Source: Methylicorpusculum oleiharenae
GTDB lineage: Bacteria; Pseudomonadota; Gammaproteobacteria; Methylococcales; Methylomonadaceae
Length of the DNA: 64,000 nucleotides
Reading direction: 5' to 3'
Assembly: GCF_009828925.2 (NCBI RefSeq)
Contig: NZ_WUTY02000001.1
Coordinates: 1,208,492 to 1,272,491 of the forward strand
Below, in pieces: positions 43,104 through 49,721 of the stretch (position 1 is its first letter; every line of letters starts with the position of its first letter). Position numbers and translations under genes: made by a program. The notes beneath the pieces are model-generated. The model saw nothing but the letters and a program-made list of their open reading frames with translations, searched no databases and was not told where the DNA came from.

Positions 43104-44537
43104 ATGGGTCAGGAAATTTCGGTTTCACATTATGACTTGGGCGATTTCGACTTTTTTCATCAAAAGCTGCATGAAGAAACGGCGCTGCTCGCTCACTTAA
43201 TTGAACAACAGGGGTTTTCGACCCGGCATCCGGTCGCCGGTTTTGAAATTGAGGCGTGGCTGGTTGATCAAGACATGCGGCCTGCGCCGATTAATGATCA
43301 GTTTCTGGCCGGATTGAATGACCCGCTGGCCTGTGCCGAATTGGCAAAATTCAATATAGAACTCAACAGCACGCCGACGCCATTGGCCGGCAATGTGTGC
43401 AGCCGCCTGAAAAATCAATTGCAATCGACCTGGAATAAAGCGGTCCGGCATGCTGACAGTTTGAACAGCCGGATCATCATGATCGGCACGTTACCCACGC
43501 TGGAGCAAGCCGACCTCAATTTGGGCAATATGTCCGATCTTAACCGTTACCACGCGCTTAATGAGCAAATCCAGCTTGCTCGTGGTCAACCGGTTCATCT
43601 GGATATTGTCGGGATTCAGCATCTTAAGCTGGATCATCATGATGTCATGCTGGAAGCGGCGACGACTTCTTTTCAAATTCACACGCAAGTGTCTTTGTCC
43701 ATTGCACATCATTTTTACAATGCCTCGATCATTGCCTCCGCGCCCATGGTGGCGCTCTGTGCGAATGCCCCTTTTTTGTTTGGCAAAAACCTTTGGCATG
43801 AATCCAGAATTCCGGTTTTTGAACAAGCCATACAAGCCGGAGGTTATGCGGCAGCCGCTCAAGGCCCTGTGAGGCGGGTCGGCTTTGGTACCGGTTTCGC
43901 AAGAAAATCCATTCTGGAATGTTTTCAGGAAAATCTGGATCATTTCCCGGTTCTGTTGCCTGAAGATTTAGGTGGAGCAACGGAGAGTTTTCAGCATTTA
44001 AAACTGCACAACGGCACAATCTGGCGATGGAACCGGCCGTTGATCGGTTTTGATGAAGATGGAACGCCGCATGTTCGTATCGAGCACCGCACGCCAGCAG
44101 CCGGGCCTACCGTTGTCGATGCGATTGCCAATGCGGCATTTTTCTTCGGTTTAAGCAAAAGTTTATGCGATGACCTGGTTGAGAAGGGTTTACCGGTCAG
44201 CTTTAGTCAGGCCAAGGATAATTTTTATCAGGCCGCCCGCCTCGGTCTGGATAGCAAGATAGTTTGGTTTGACGGCAATGAGCATACTATCCGCCAGTTG
44301 TTTAAAACAGAGTTGCTGCCCCGGGCGATACTCGGCTTAAAGTCGTTCGGAATTTCCCGGTGCGATATTGAAGATTTTTTGGCTATTATTCAGCAGCGCG
44401 TCGCTAACCGTCAGACCGGCTCGCAGTGGCAGCGTGATTTCATCAAAAACAATCCGGACGATTTCACTGCCATGACCCGGCGCTATCTCACAAACCAAAA
44501 CAAGGGTAATCCCGTAAGCGAATGGATGTTAACGTGA
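43104..44537 (+). CDS. GCS2-type glutamate-cysteine-ligase family protein
   Basis: The 477-residue protein is related to the carboxylate-amine ligase/GCS2 family. GFEIEAWLVDQDMRPAPIN holds the ExE metal/ATP-binding pattern, KFNIELNSTPTPLAG the second acidic motif, VGIQHLKLDHHDVMLEAATTSFQIHTQVS the conserved substrate loop, and RIEHRTPAAGPTVVDAIANAAFFFGL the C-terminal motif. Members condense an amino acid with glutamate or a related acid using ATP. It is not a classical GshA. GGGGG lies 7 bases before the ATG at 43104 but only one base before the ATG at 43098, so I chose the former. It overlaps the next gene by 16 bases. Confidence 0.85.
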   Translation: MGQEISVSHYDLGDFDFFHQKLHEETALLAHLIEQQGFSTRHPVAGFEIEAWLVDQDMRPAPINDQFLAGLNDPLACAELAKFNIELNSTPTPLAGNVCSRLKNQLQSTWNKAVRHADSLNSRIIMIGTLPTLEQADLNLGNMSDLNRYHALNEQIQLARGQPVHLDIVGIQHLKLDHHDVMLEAATTSFQIHTQVSLSIAHHFYNASIIASAPMVALCANAPFLFGKNLWHESRIPVFEQAIQAGGYAAAAQGPVRRVGFGTGFARKSILECFQENLDHFPVLLPEDLGGATESFQHLKLHNGTIWRWNRPLIGFDEDGTPHVRIEHRTPAAGPTVVDAIANAAFFFGLSKSLCDDLVEKGLPVSFSQAKDNFYQAARLGLDSKIVWFDGNEHTIRQLFKTELLPRAILGLKSFGISRCDIEDFLAIIQQRVANRQTGSQWQRDFIKNNPDDFTAMTRRYLTNQNKGNPVSEWMLT

Positions 44538-45565
44538 ATAACGTGGAATTAAAGCAATATGACTTTCTGCCAGAAGGCGTTTTGGATGCTACGCCCGAAT
44601 TATTAGTCAACCACTTGCCTCAACCGGCACTGATTCATTTAAGCGGAAAACAGGCCGCACCTTTATTTGTCTCGGTACTGTTGCATGGCAATGAGCCAGC
44701 CGGCTTGCTGGCTGTGCAAGCCTTATTAAAAAAATATCAAAACCGCAGTTTGCCGCGTTCAATATCGATTTTTTTCGGCAATGTTCATGCCGCCGGGGAA
44801 GGTTTAAGAAGGCTGAAAGATCAACCGGATTACAACCGTATCTGGCCCGGAACTGAATTGCCCGATTCACCGGAAACCAAGATTGCGCAGGACATTGTCG
44901 ATGTGATGCGGGCCAAAAACGTATTCGCCAGTATTGATATTCACAATAATACCGGGCTAAATCCCCATTATGCCTGCATCAATAAGCTGGACAACCGCTT
45001 CTTGCAACTGGCCTCTCTTTTCGGTCGACTGGTTGTGTATTTTACCCGGCCAAAAGGCGTGCAATCGGCTGCGTTTGCCGAGTTGTGTCCGGCGGTTACG
45101 CTGGAATGCGGAAAACCTGGCCAATTGCATGGCGTCGAGCATGCGCTAGAGTATTTGAACAGTTGTCTTAATTTATCCGGGCTACCCGATCATCCTGTTC
45201 ATGAACAAGATATCGATGTTTATCATACCGTGGCCCAAGTCAAGGTTGCCGATTCCGTTAAATTCAGCTTTCAGGAACCTGAATCAGATCTGCTGCTGGA
45301 CCCCGACATTGAGCGAATGAACTTTAATGAAATTTCAGCGGGTACTGTTTTGGGCAGGGTCAATGGTTCTTTATCGATGCCGCTGATTGCTTTGGATGAA
45401 AGTGGACACGATATAAGCACTCTGTTTTTCCAAATTCAGGGCGGTGAATTGTCGGTGATTCGAAAAGCCATGCCGTCAATGCTGACATTGGATGAGCGCG
45501 TGATCAGACAGGATTGTTTCTGCTATCTAATGGAAAGACTGCAACAATTAGCGCCAACGACTTGA
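44522..45565 (+). CDS. M14/succinylglutamate desuccinylase-aspartoacylase family hydrolase
   Basis: The 347-residue zinc hydrolase has the HGNEPAG motif (zinc-binding His and Glu), NPxxxN-like FFGNVHAAGEGLRRL, the DxNR-like DYNRIWPG, SIDIHNNTG with the third zinc-binding His, and TLECGKPGQ containing the catalytic Glu. It should remove an acyl or amino-acid group from an amine. The overlapping GCS2-like ligase suggests that the pair makes and unmakes, or processes, one amide-linked product. A GTG at 44534 is an alternative start. Confidence 0.88.
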   Translation: MDVNVNNVELKQYDFLPEGVLDATPELLVNHLPQPALIHLSGKQAAPLFVSVLLHGNEPAGLLAVQALLKKYQNRSLPRSISIFFGNVHAAGEGLRRLKDQPDYNRIWPGTELPDSPETKIAQDIVDVMRAKNVFASIDIHNNTGLNPHYACINKLDNRFLQLASLFGRLVVYFTRPKGVQSAAFAELCPAVTLECGKPGQLHGVEHALEYLNSCLNLSGLPDHPVHEQDIDVYHTVAQVKVADSVKFSFQEPESDLLLDPDIERMNFNEISAGTVLGRVNGSLSMPLIALDESGHDISTLFFQIQGGELSVIRKAMPSMLTLDERVIRQDCFCYLMERLQQLAPTT

Positions 45566-45567
45566 AA

Positions 45568-45599
45568 TGTTGGGTTGCCTGTTTTATCGCAACCCAACA
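45568..45599. repeat. TGTTGGGTTG-family palindrome
   Basis: TGTTGGGTTGC (45568-45578) and GCAACCCAACA (45589-45599) form a perfect 11-bp inverted repeat around a 10-base spacer, right after the hydrolase stop. Relatives are at 8755, 36172-36232 and, degraded, at 290-345. It may act as terminator but has no T tract. Confidence 0.7.
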
Positions 45600-45672
45600 C
45601 AAGGGTGTGGTTCATGTTGAGGTTAACGACAGGAACCCTAATGCATTTGAGACGTTGGTAACTGTGCGGCTG

Positions 45673-45921
45673 TTATGCTGCCCGTAATTCTTCATGCAAG
45701 ATCTTCCGCAAAACCTCAGCTGTAAGGGGGGCGGACTCTGGGGACAGGCTGGTGCGGAGGGTTTCGTTAATCAGAGTTTGATAGCCTCTGCCGGTTTGCG
45801 TAGCGCGCTCGCGGAAGGCCGCGAGAATATCATCATCCAGAAAAATAGTGATGCGGGTTTTGCTTGGCGATTCAACTACTGCGCCGCGTGTGCCATTGGA
45901 AAAATCGTACTCGTCTTTCAT
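45673..45921 (-). CDS. brnA: BrnA family antitoxin
   Basis: The 82-residue protein has a ribbon-helix-helix-like core (KTRITIFLDDDILAAFRERATQTGRGYQTLINETLRTSL) matching BrnA antitoxins. It binds DNA and neutralises BrnT. It lies 3 bases after brnT, in the usual toxin-first order. Confidence 0.88.
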   Translation of the reverse strand: MKDEYDFSNGTRGAVVESPSKTRITIFLDDDILAAFRERATQTGRGYQTLINETLRTSLSPESAPLTAEVLRKILHEELRAA

Positions 45922-45924
45922 GGT

Positions 45925-46191
45925 TTAGACCTCGTAAGTGCGCCGCTCGTGAGGTTCAGCGGAACGCGCAGAAATAACCCGGATTTCATCCTCACCCCGG
46001 TAATGATAGGTCACTACCAGAAGACGGCCGAGGCCGTCCATGCCCAGTGTCACAAAGCGTTCTTCGTCATGGTCGCGGTCTTCAACGGTAATGGCGCGTT
46101 CATCGTAAAAAACACCTTCAATATCAGCCAGATTAATCTGATGCTTTTGGATATTTAATAGGTTTTTGATGGGGTCGTTGGTAATGTTCAT
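45925..46191 (-). CDS. brnT: BrnT family ribonuclease toxin
   Basis: The 88-residue protein resembles BrnT: DPIKNLLNIQKHQINLADIEGVFYD at the N-terminus (the family pattern is NxxKHGVsFedA), ERFVTLGMDGLGRLLVVTYHYRGEDEIRVISARSAEPHERRTYE in the rest, with the catalytic basic and acidic residues (Lys, Arg, Glu) in place. The WDxxKN of canonical members reads DPIKN. It is predicted to be an RNase-type toxin paired with BrnA. Confidence 0.88.
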   Translation of the reverse strand: MNITNDPIKNLLNIQKHQINLADIEGVFYDERAITVEDRDHDEERFVTLGMDGLGRLLVVTYHYRGEDEIRVISARSAEPHERRTYEV

Positions 46192-46203
46192 CAGTTTTCA
46201 TTG

Positions 46204-46216
46204 TACATATAATGTA
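46204..46216 (-). promoter_or_regulatory. Candidate BrnTA operator
   Basis: TACAT, ATA, ATGTA is a perfect 5-bp inverted repeat 12 bases before the brnT start, in an A/T-rich stretch that also offers a -10. BrnTA is autoregulated in characterised systems, so this could be the BrnA site. Confidence 0.35.
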
Positions 46217-46333
46217 TGTATTTTCAATCATTTTTGCGTCAACGCGACCATTGGGCTTGTAGCCCGCTTAGATTAAGCTGCTCTTTCCGAGATGAGTGGT
46301 TCTGCTATCAAACTATAAGTACAGGGAATTCCG

Positions 46334-47659
46334 ATGAATAAACCGGTCATTTTAGCTGTTGTCCAGGATCCCGATCTTAAACAGATCATCCATACTCACC
46401 TGCATAATCAGTCTGCACAGGTTGTTGAAGCATCCTGTTACCGCGATGTTTTGCAGCATTACGACCTACTCAAATTTCAGTTATTGATTTTGGAATCTCC
46501 CTGGGTCGATGGCGAGGACACACTCAAACTTGCTGAGCTTATTCGCAGCCGTGACAGGCGATTTCCCATCATACTGGTCACCTCGAGCGGCTCCAAAAAG
46601 CTGGCAATTTCCGCCTTAAGATTGGGTCTTAAGGATTACTTCGAATTCCCCTTTCCAACCTGCGAACTGATTCAGGCGGTGACGCGTTGCCTGGATATTC
46701 GCCGGAGGTTGGCGTGCAGTGTGGAAACCTCGGGTCTTTCCGGGATGCAGCAGTTGATTGGTTCCAGCCGGGCTATGGCTAATCTCAAATCCTATTTACC
46801 AAAAGCCGCAGGCGTAGACAGTCATGTGTTGATCACCGGTGAGACCGGAACCGGCAAGGAATTGACTGCGCAATTCATACACCGTCAAAGCAAACGGGCA
46901 AATCAACCCTTCGTTGCCATCAATTGTGCCGCAATGCCGGACGGTTTGCTGGAAAGCGAATTGTTCGGGTATGAAAAAGGCGCGTTTACCGGTGCGCAAT
47001 CAGACCATATGGGAAAATTGAAAATGGCGCACGGCGGTACTGTTTTTTTTGACGAGATTGGTGACATGAGTTGCCTGGCTCAGGCCAAAATTTTGCGGTT
47101 GTTGGAAACCAAGGAAATTTATCCGCTGGGTGGAAAAAGGAGCGTACCGCTTGATATCAGGATCATTGCCGCGACCAACAGGAATCTGGAAAAAATGCTG
47201 TTGACCAAAGAATTTCGGGATGACCTTTACTTCCGTCTGAATGTGGCACGGGTTCGTTTGCCGTCGCTTAGAGAGCGCAAAGAAGACATCCCCGACCTGC
47301 TTAATTATTATCTTAAATACTTCAATAAGCGGTTCGGACAAAATCTTCTCGGCTTCAGTGTCGAGGCGCTGGCGGCTTTTCTTCATTATCACTGGCCGGG
47401 CAATGTCCGCGAGTTGAAAAATGTACTGGAATCCATTTTCATCAACTGCCCCGTTGAGCGAATTACGCTGAACGACTTGCCTGAGCCTATCGGTGAAGGC
47501 ATGGCGTTGGAAGACATTGCTGAAAAAAGCGAGCGAGAGCGGATGCTCGAAACATTAAGCGCTGTCAAATGGAACAAGAGCCGGGCAGCCGAGCAGTTAA
47601 GCTGGTCCAGAATGACGCTGTACCGAAAAATGGAGAAATACCATATTAGAGATAATTAA
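46334..47659 (+). CDS. NtrC-type sigma-54-dependent activator with degenerate receiver
   Basis: The 441-residue protein has an N-terminal receiver-like domain (~1-120), a sigma-54 AAA+ domain (~135-370) and a Fis-type HTH (~395-441, SRAAEQLSWSRMTLYRKMEKY). The ATPase is complete: Walker A GETGTGKE (~169), GAFTGA loop (216-221) that contacts sigma-54, Walker B GTVFFDEIGDM, and arginine-finger region. The receiver keeps acidic Asp12/Asp14, but the phospho-acceptor position reads Glu54 (LLILESPW) and the usual Lys is replaced (YFEFPF), so it should not be phosphorylated normally. It lies immediately upstream of the eCIS operon and is its likely activator. Confidence 0.92.
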   Translation: MNKPVILAVVQDPDLKQIIHTHLHNQSAQVVEASCYRDVLQHYDLLKFQLLILESPWVDGEDTLKLAELIRSRDRRFPIILVTSSGSKKLAISALRLGLKDYFEFPFPTCELIQAVTRCLDIRRRLACSVETSGLSGMQQLIGSSRAMANLKSYLPKAAGVDSHVLITGETGTGKELTAQFIHRQSKRANQPFVAINCAAMPDGLLESELFGYEKGAFTGAQSDHMGKLKMAHGGTVFFDEIGDMSCLAQAKILRLLETKEIYPLGGKRSVPLDIRIIAATNRNLEKMLLTKEFRDDLYFRLNVARVRLPSLRERKEDIPDLLNYYLKYFNKRFGQNLLGFSVEALAAFLHYHWPGNVRELKNVLESIFINCPVERITLNDLPEPIGEGMALEDIAEKSERERMLETLSAVKWNKSRAAEQLSWSRMTLYRKMEKYHIRDN

Positions 47660-47681
47660 CGTTCCAAAGTCAGATCAAAGT

Positions 47682-47813
47682 TGTAACAGACAAGGCTTTT
47701 TTGATACAAAGTGTAACAAGCCGGGTTACACTTTCAAGGACCACGAAATCATGAGCATTAATCGATTCCGCTGCTGATTACCCATCGTAAGTGTGTAACA
47801 TTATGTTGTTACA
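47682..47813. promoter_or_regulatory. Candidate enhancer (UAS) sites for the sigma-54 activator
   Basis: Site 1 is AAAGTGTAAC (47708-47717), a 7-base spacer, then GTTACACTTT (47725-47734): a perfect 10-bp inverted repeat. Site 2 is TGTAACA (47794-47800), 6 bases, then TGTTACA (47807-47813). A half site TGTAAC is at 47682. They share the TGTAAC/GTTACA core and lie 80 to ~185 bases upstream of the -24 element, the usual place for NtrC-type hexamers to bind. Site 1 could additionally terminate the activator transcript, though no T tract follows. Confidence 0.7.
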
Positions 47814-47892
47814 TATCGGACTGCTTGTTTTCTCATCGCATTATTTGTTGATATTTTTCATAAGCTTAACAAGGCGTGTGTCTGAAAGTTAA

Positions 47893-47908
47893 TGGCACTG
47901 CTTTTGCT
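47893..47908 (+). promoter_or_regulatory. Sigma-54 promoter of the eCIS operon
   Basis: TGGCAC (47893-47898), 5 bases, TTGCT (47904-47908): the invariant GG (47894-47895) and GC (47906-47907) are exactly 10 bases apart, and the flanking bases match the TGGCACN5TTGCW consensus. Transcription would begin near 47919, giving a ~60-base leader before the 26-codon ORF. It is downstream of the TGTAAC/GTTACA palindromes and of a sigma-54 activator gene. Confidence 0.85.
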
Positions 47909-47979
47909 GGCTATTGATAAGCTAAGGCTGATTCGCTAACGGTAACGCCGTTAATCAGTATTCAAAAAGGAGTGTCAAG

Positions 47980-48060
47980 ATGGAACTGAAGCAAGTTGAA
48001 TCGTCAGATTTTGCGGCAAAAAGCACTTATGTTCATGCGATCTTGAGGCGCCGTAAATGA
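47980..48060 (+). CDS. 26-codon leader ORF of the eCIS operon
   Basis: ATG at 47980, preceded by AAGGAG with 7-base spacing, the clearest Shine-Dalgarno of the region. The 26-residue product begins MELKQVESSDFAAKS and ends with a basic ILRRRK. Its TGA (48058-48060) overlaps the ATG of the DUF4255 gene (ATGA), so it would couple translation of the first eCIS gene, which has no good Shine-Dalgarno of its own. It is either a real small protein or a leader cistron. Confidence 0.55.
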   Translation: MELKQVESSDFAAKSTYVHAILRRRK

Positions 48061-48692
48061 TTTCACATGCGCTGACGATTGTGTTGAATGAGTTGAACCG
48101 GCATTTAACCGATAACTACGGGGCCGATGCGATGAATGCAGGCCGACTGGGTAATTTAGCCGAGGGATTTGGAAGCGGAGGCATTAACCCCCGTGACGTT
48201 CTGTATTTATCGCTGGTCAATATCAAGGAAGAAAAATCGCTAAAGAATCTGCCTCATTACACACGCAACGACGTTACGTTGCGGGCTTTATACGAAAACC
48301 CGCCCACTTTTCTTAATTTCCAGATTTTAGTCGTAGCGTCACACAGCAATTACACCAATGCGTTATTGATGCTGTCGCGGGCGATCCGGTTTTTTCAGGC
48401 TCAAAACGTGTTCACGCAGGATACTGTTGATCCCGGTTCGATCACCGCCAATGCGCCCGGTAATGCGCTTGATCAGCTTGAATCGTTCAAGCTTATTTTC
48501 GATTTGTATTCCCCGACGATGGAGGAAGTCAATCATCTTTGGGGCACCTTAGGCGGCAAGCAATACCCCTTCGTGATGTATGTACTGCGGATGCTGGATT
48601 TAAGATTTCGTGCTGTACAAAGCGAAAGCGGACTTATTACTGAAATTGATCACGATTTTCGTCATAAAACCGGGACGGACAATTTTTCATGA
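48057..48692 (+). CDS. eCIS DUF4255 (Pvc16/Afp16-like) cap protein
   Basis: The 211-residue protein matches the DUF4255/Pvc16 N-terminal domain: ISHALTIVLNELNRHL start, VLYLSLVNIKEEKSLKN, PPTFLNFQILVVASHSNYTNALLMLSRAIRFFQAQNVF and LESFKLIFDLYSPTMEEVNHLWGTLGGKQYPFVMYVLRML. In Afp/PVC particles this protein caps the distal end of the tube and sheath. It opens the operon here, unlike Afp, where it is near the end; operon-first placement is common in other eCIS lineages. Its stop overlaps the next start by 4 bases. Confidence 0.9.
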   Translation: MISHALTIVLNELNRHLTDNYGADAMNAGRLGNLAEGFGSGGINPRDVLYLSLVNIKEEKSLKNLPHYTRNDVTLRALYENPPTFLNFQILVVASHSNYTNALLMLSRAIRFFQAQNVFTQDTVDPGSITANAPGNALDQLESFKLIFDLYSPTMEEVNHLWGTLGGKQYPFVMYVLRMLDLRFRAVQSESGLITEIDHDFRHKTGTDNFS

Positions 48693-49696
48693 GCGAGCAC
48701 ATCATGCTTTCTTACCGACGTCTTTTTGAAGTCAGAGTGTTGCATCATTACTGGCTGGATCAAGGTGCGACCGCGTTTGATTTGATCTCGGTGCCTCGCA
48801 AAAAGGAGCAGCGGCTGCAGGATTTCGATGTGCGTCCATTACTTGAGATTACGCCGTCTCCGGCAACCCGAAAACTGTTAAAAGCCTATCGTGCTGTTTT
48901 TTGCAAAACGGCGTTGGGATTTATTACCGCAGTGCCCGAACAGGCGGTCATTTCCGGCAATACGATGTTCGAATTTATTGTCACGGTCCGTGATAAGGCC
49001 TTTTGTAATTACACGGCATTGACATTGAAACCCCAGCGGCTTATCGAAATGCAAGCCGGCGATGCTCAAAAAGTCCATCGCTATAAAGAAAATGTCCCTG
49101 TGTTATCGAATCTGACCGGAGTTTCACGAGGAACAGGAAACAATCGGGTTTTATTTTTATCCAGAGAAATTCCTGCGGCATCGGCTAATGATTCGGCGGA
49201 GTACCTGGTATTATCCGGTAATACGCTGAAGCAATTGTCTGGCGATAAGCCCGGCGCGACAGCGCACACATTAACCACTCAAGCCAAAAAAAATCCGGTG
49301 TACGTTCATCAAGGCGACATGCCGGTGCTGGCACTGCCCGGTGATTCAGGTCAAACGCGACGAGCCGTCCGTTTGCTTGACGGTATTCCAGACAACGTTT
49401 TTGCGTTGATACAACTTCATGCTCAGCGGCCTGGCGACAACCCATTCAGCCTGACCGACAATCAGGGCCACGCCAAAGCGATTCCGCCGGTTTTTGAAAT
49501 TCGCTTTAAAAACCGCTCGACCATCCGGCAATACATCAATAAAAATTCGCGCTCGCTGGAATTTGAAGAAACAGATCCTTTACCGTTAACTTTTTTCGGC
49601 AATTCCGGAAGCAAACGAAAACCGTCCGAAACTTTGGTAAAACCCGTTGTCAGCAATTCAAAAGTCATCAAGCTGGTTTCGGAGATATTTGTCTAA
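48689..49696 (+). CDS. eCIS-associated protein of unknown function (335 aa)
   Basis: No family is recognised. It has an N-terminal aromatic segment (MLSYRRLFEVRVLHHYWLDQG) and a probable beta-rich body containing FEFIVTVRDKAFCNYTALTL, FALIQLHAQRPGDNPFSL and IPPVFEIRFKNRSTIRQYINKNSRSLEFEE. It has neither signal peptide nor TM. Placement between cap protein and sheath, with 4-base overlap at its start, argues for a structural or assembly role. The pattern of a short N-terminal motif, repeated strands and a C-terminal polymerisation-like segment resembles other eCIS accessory proteins but proves nothing. Confidence 0.7.
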   Translation: MSEHIMLSYRRLFEVRVLHHYWLDQGATAFDLISVPRKKEQRLQDFDVRPLLEITPSPATRKLLKAYRAVFCKTALGFITAVPEQAVISGNTMFEFIVTVRDKAFCNYTALTLKPQRLIEMQAGDAQKVHRYKENVPVLSNLTGVSRGTGNNRVLFLSREIPAASANDSAEYLVLSGNTLKQLSGDKPGATAHTLTTQAKKNPVYVHQGDMPVLALPGDSGQTRRAVRLLDGIPDNVFALIQLHAQRPGDNPFSLTDNQGHAKAIPPVFEIRFKNRSTIRQYINKNSRSLEFEETDPLPLTFFGNSGSKRKPSETLVKPVVSNSKVIKLVSEIFV

Positions 49697-49721
49697 TCCT
49701 CAACATTAATCGGTAACTACT

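Noticed and set aside
42922..43128. 68-residue reverse ORF near the GCS2 gene
   Set aside because: It overlaps the start of the GCS2 gene on the other strand and has no family match or ribosome site.
47708..47734. Rho-independent terminator of the sigma-54 activator gene
   Set aside because: The 10-bp stem is perfect but no T tract follows, and its arms match a second palindrome nearer the promoter, so enhancer is the better reading.
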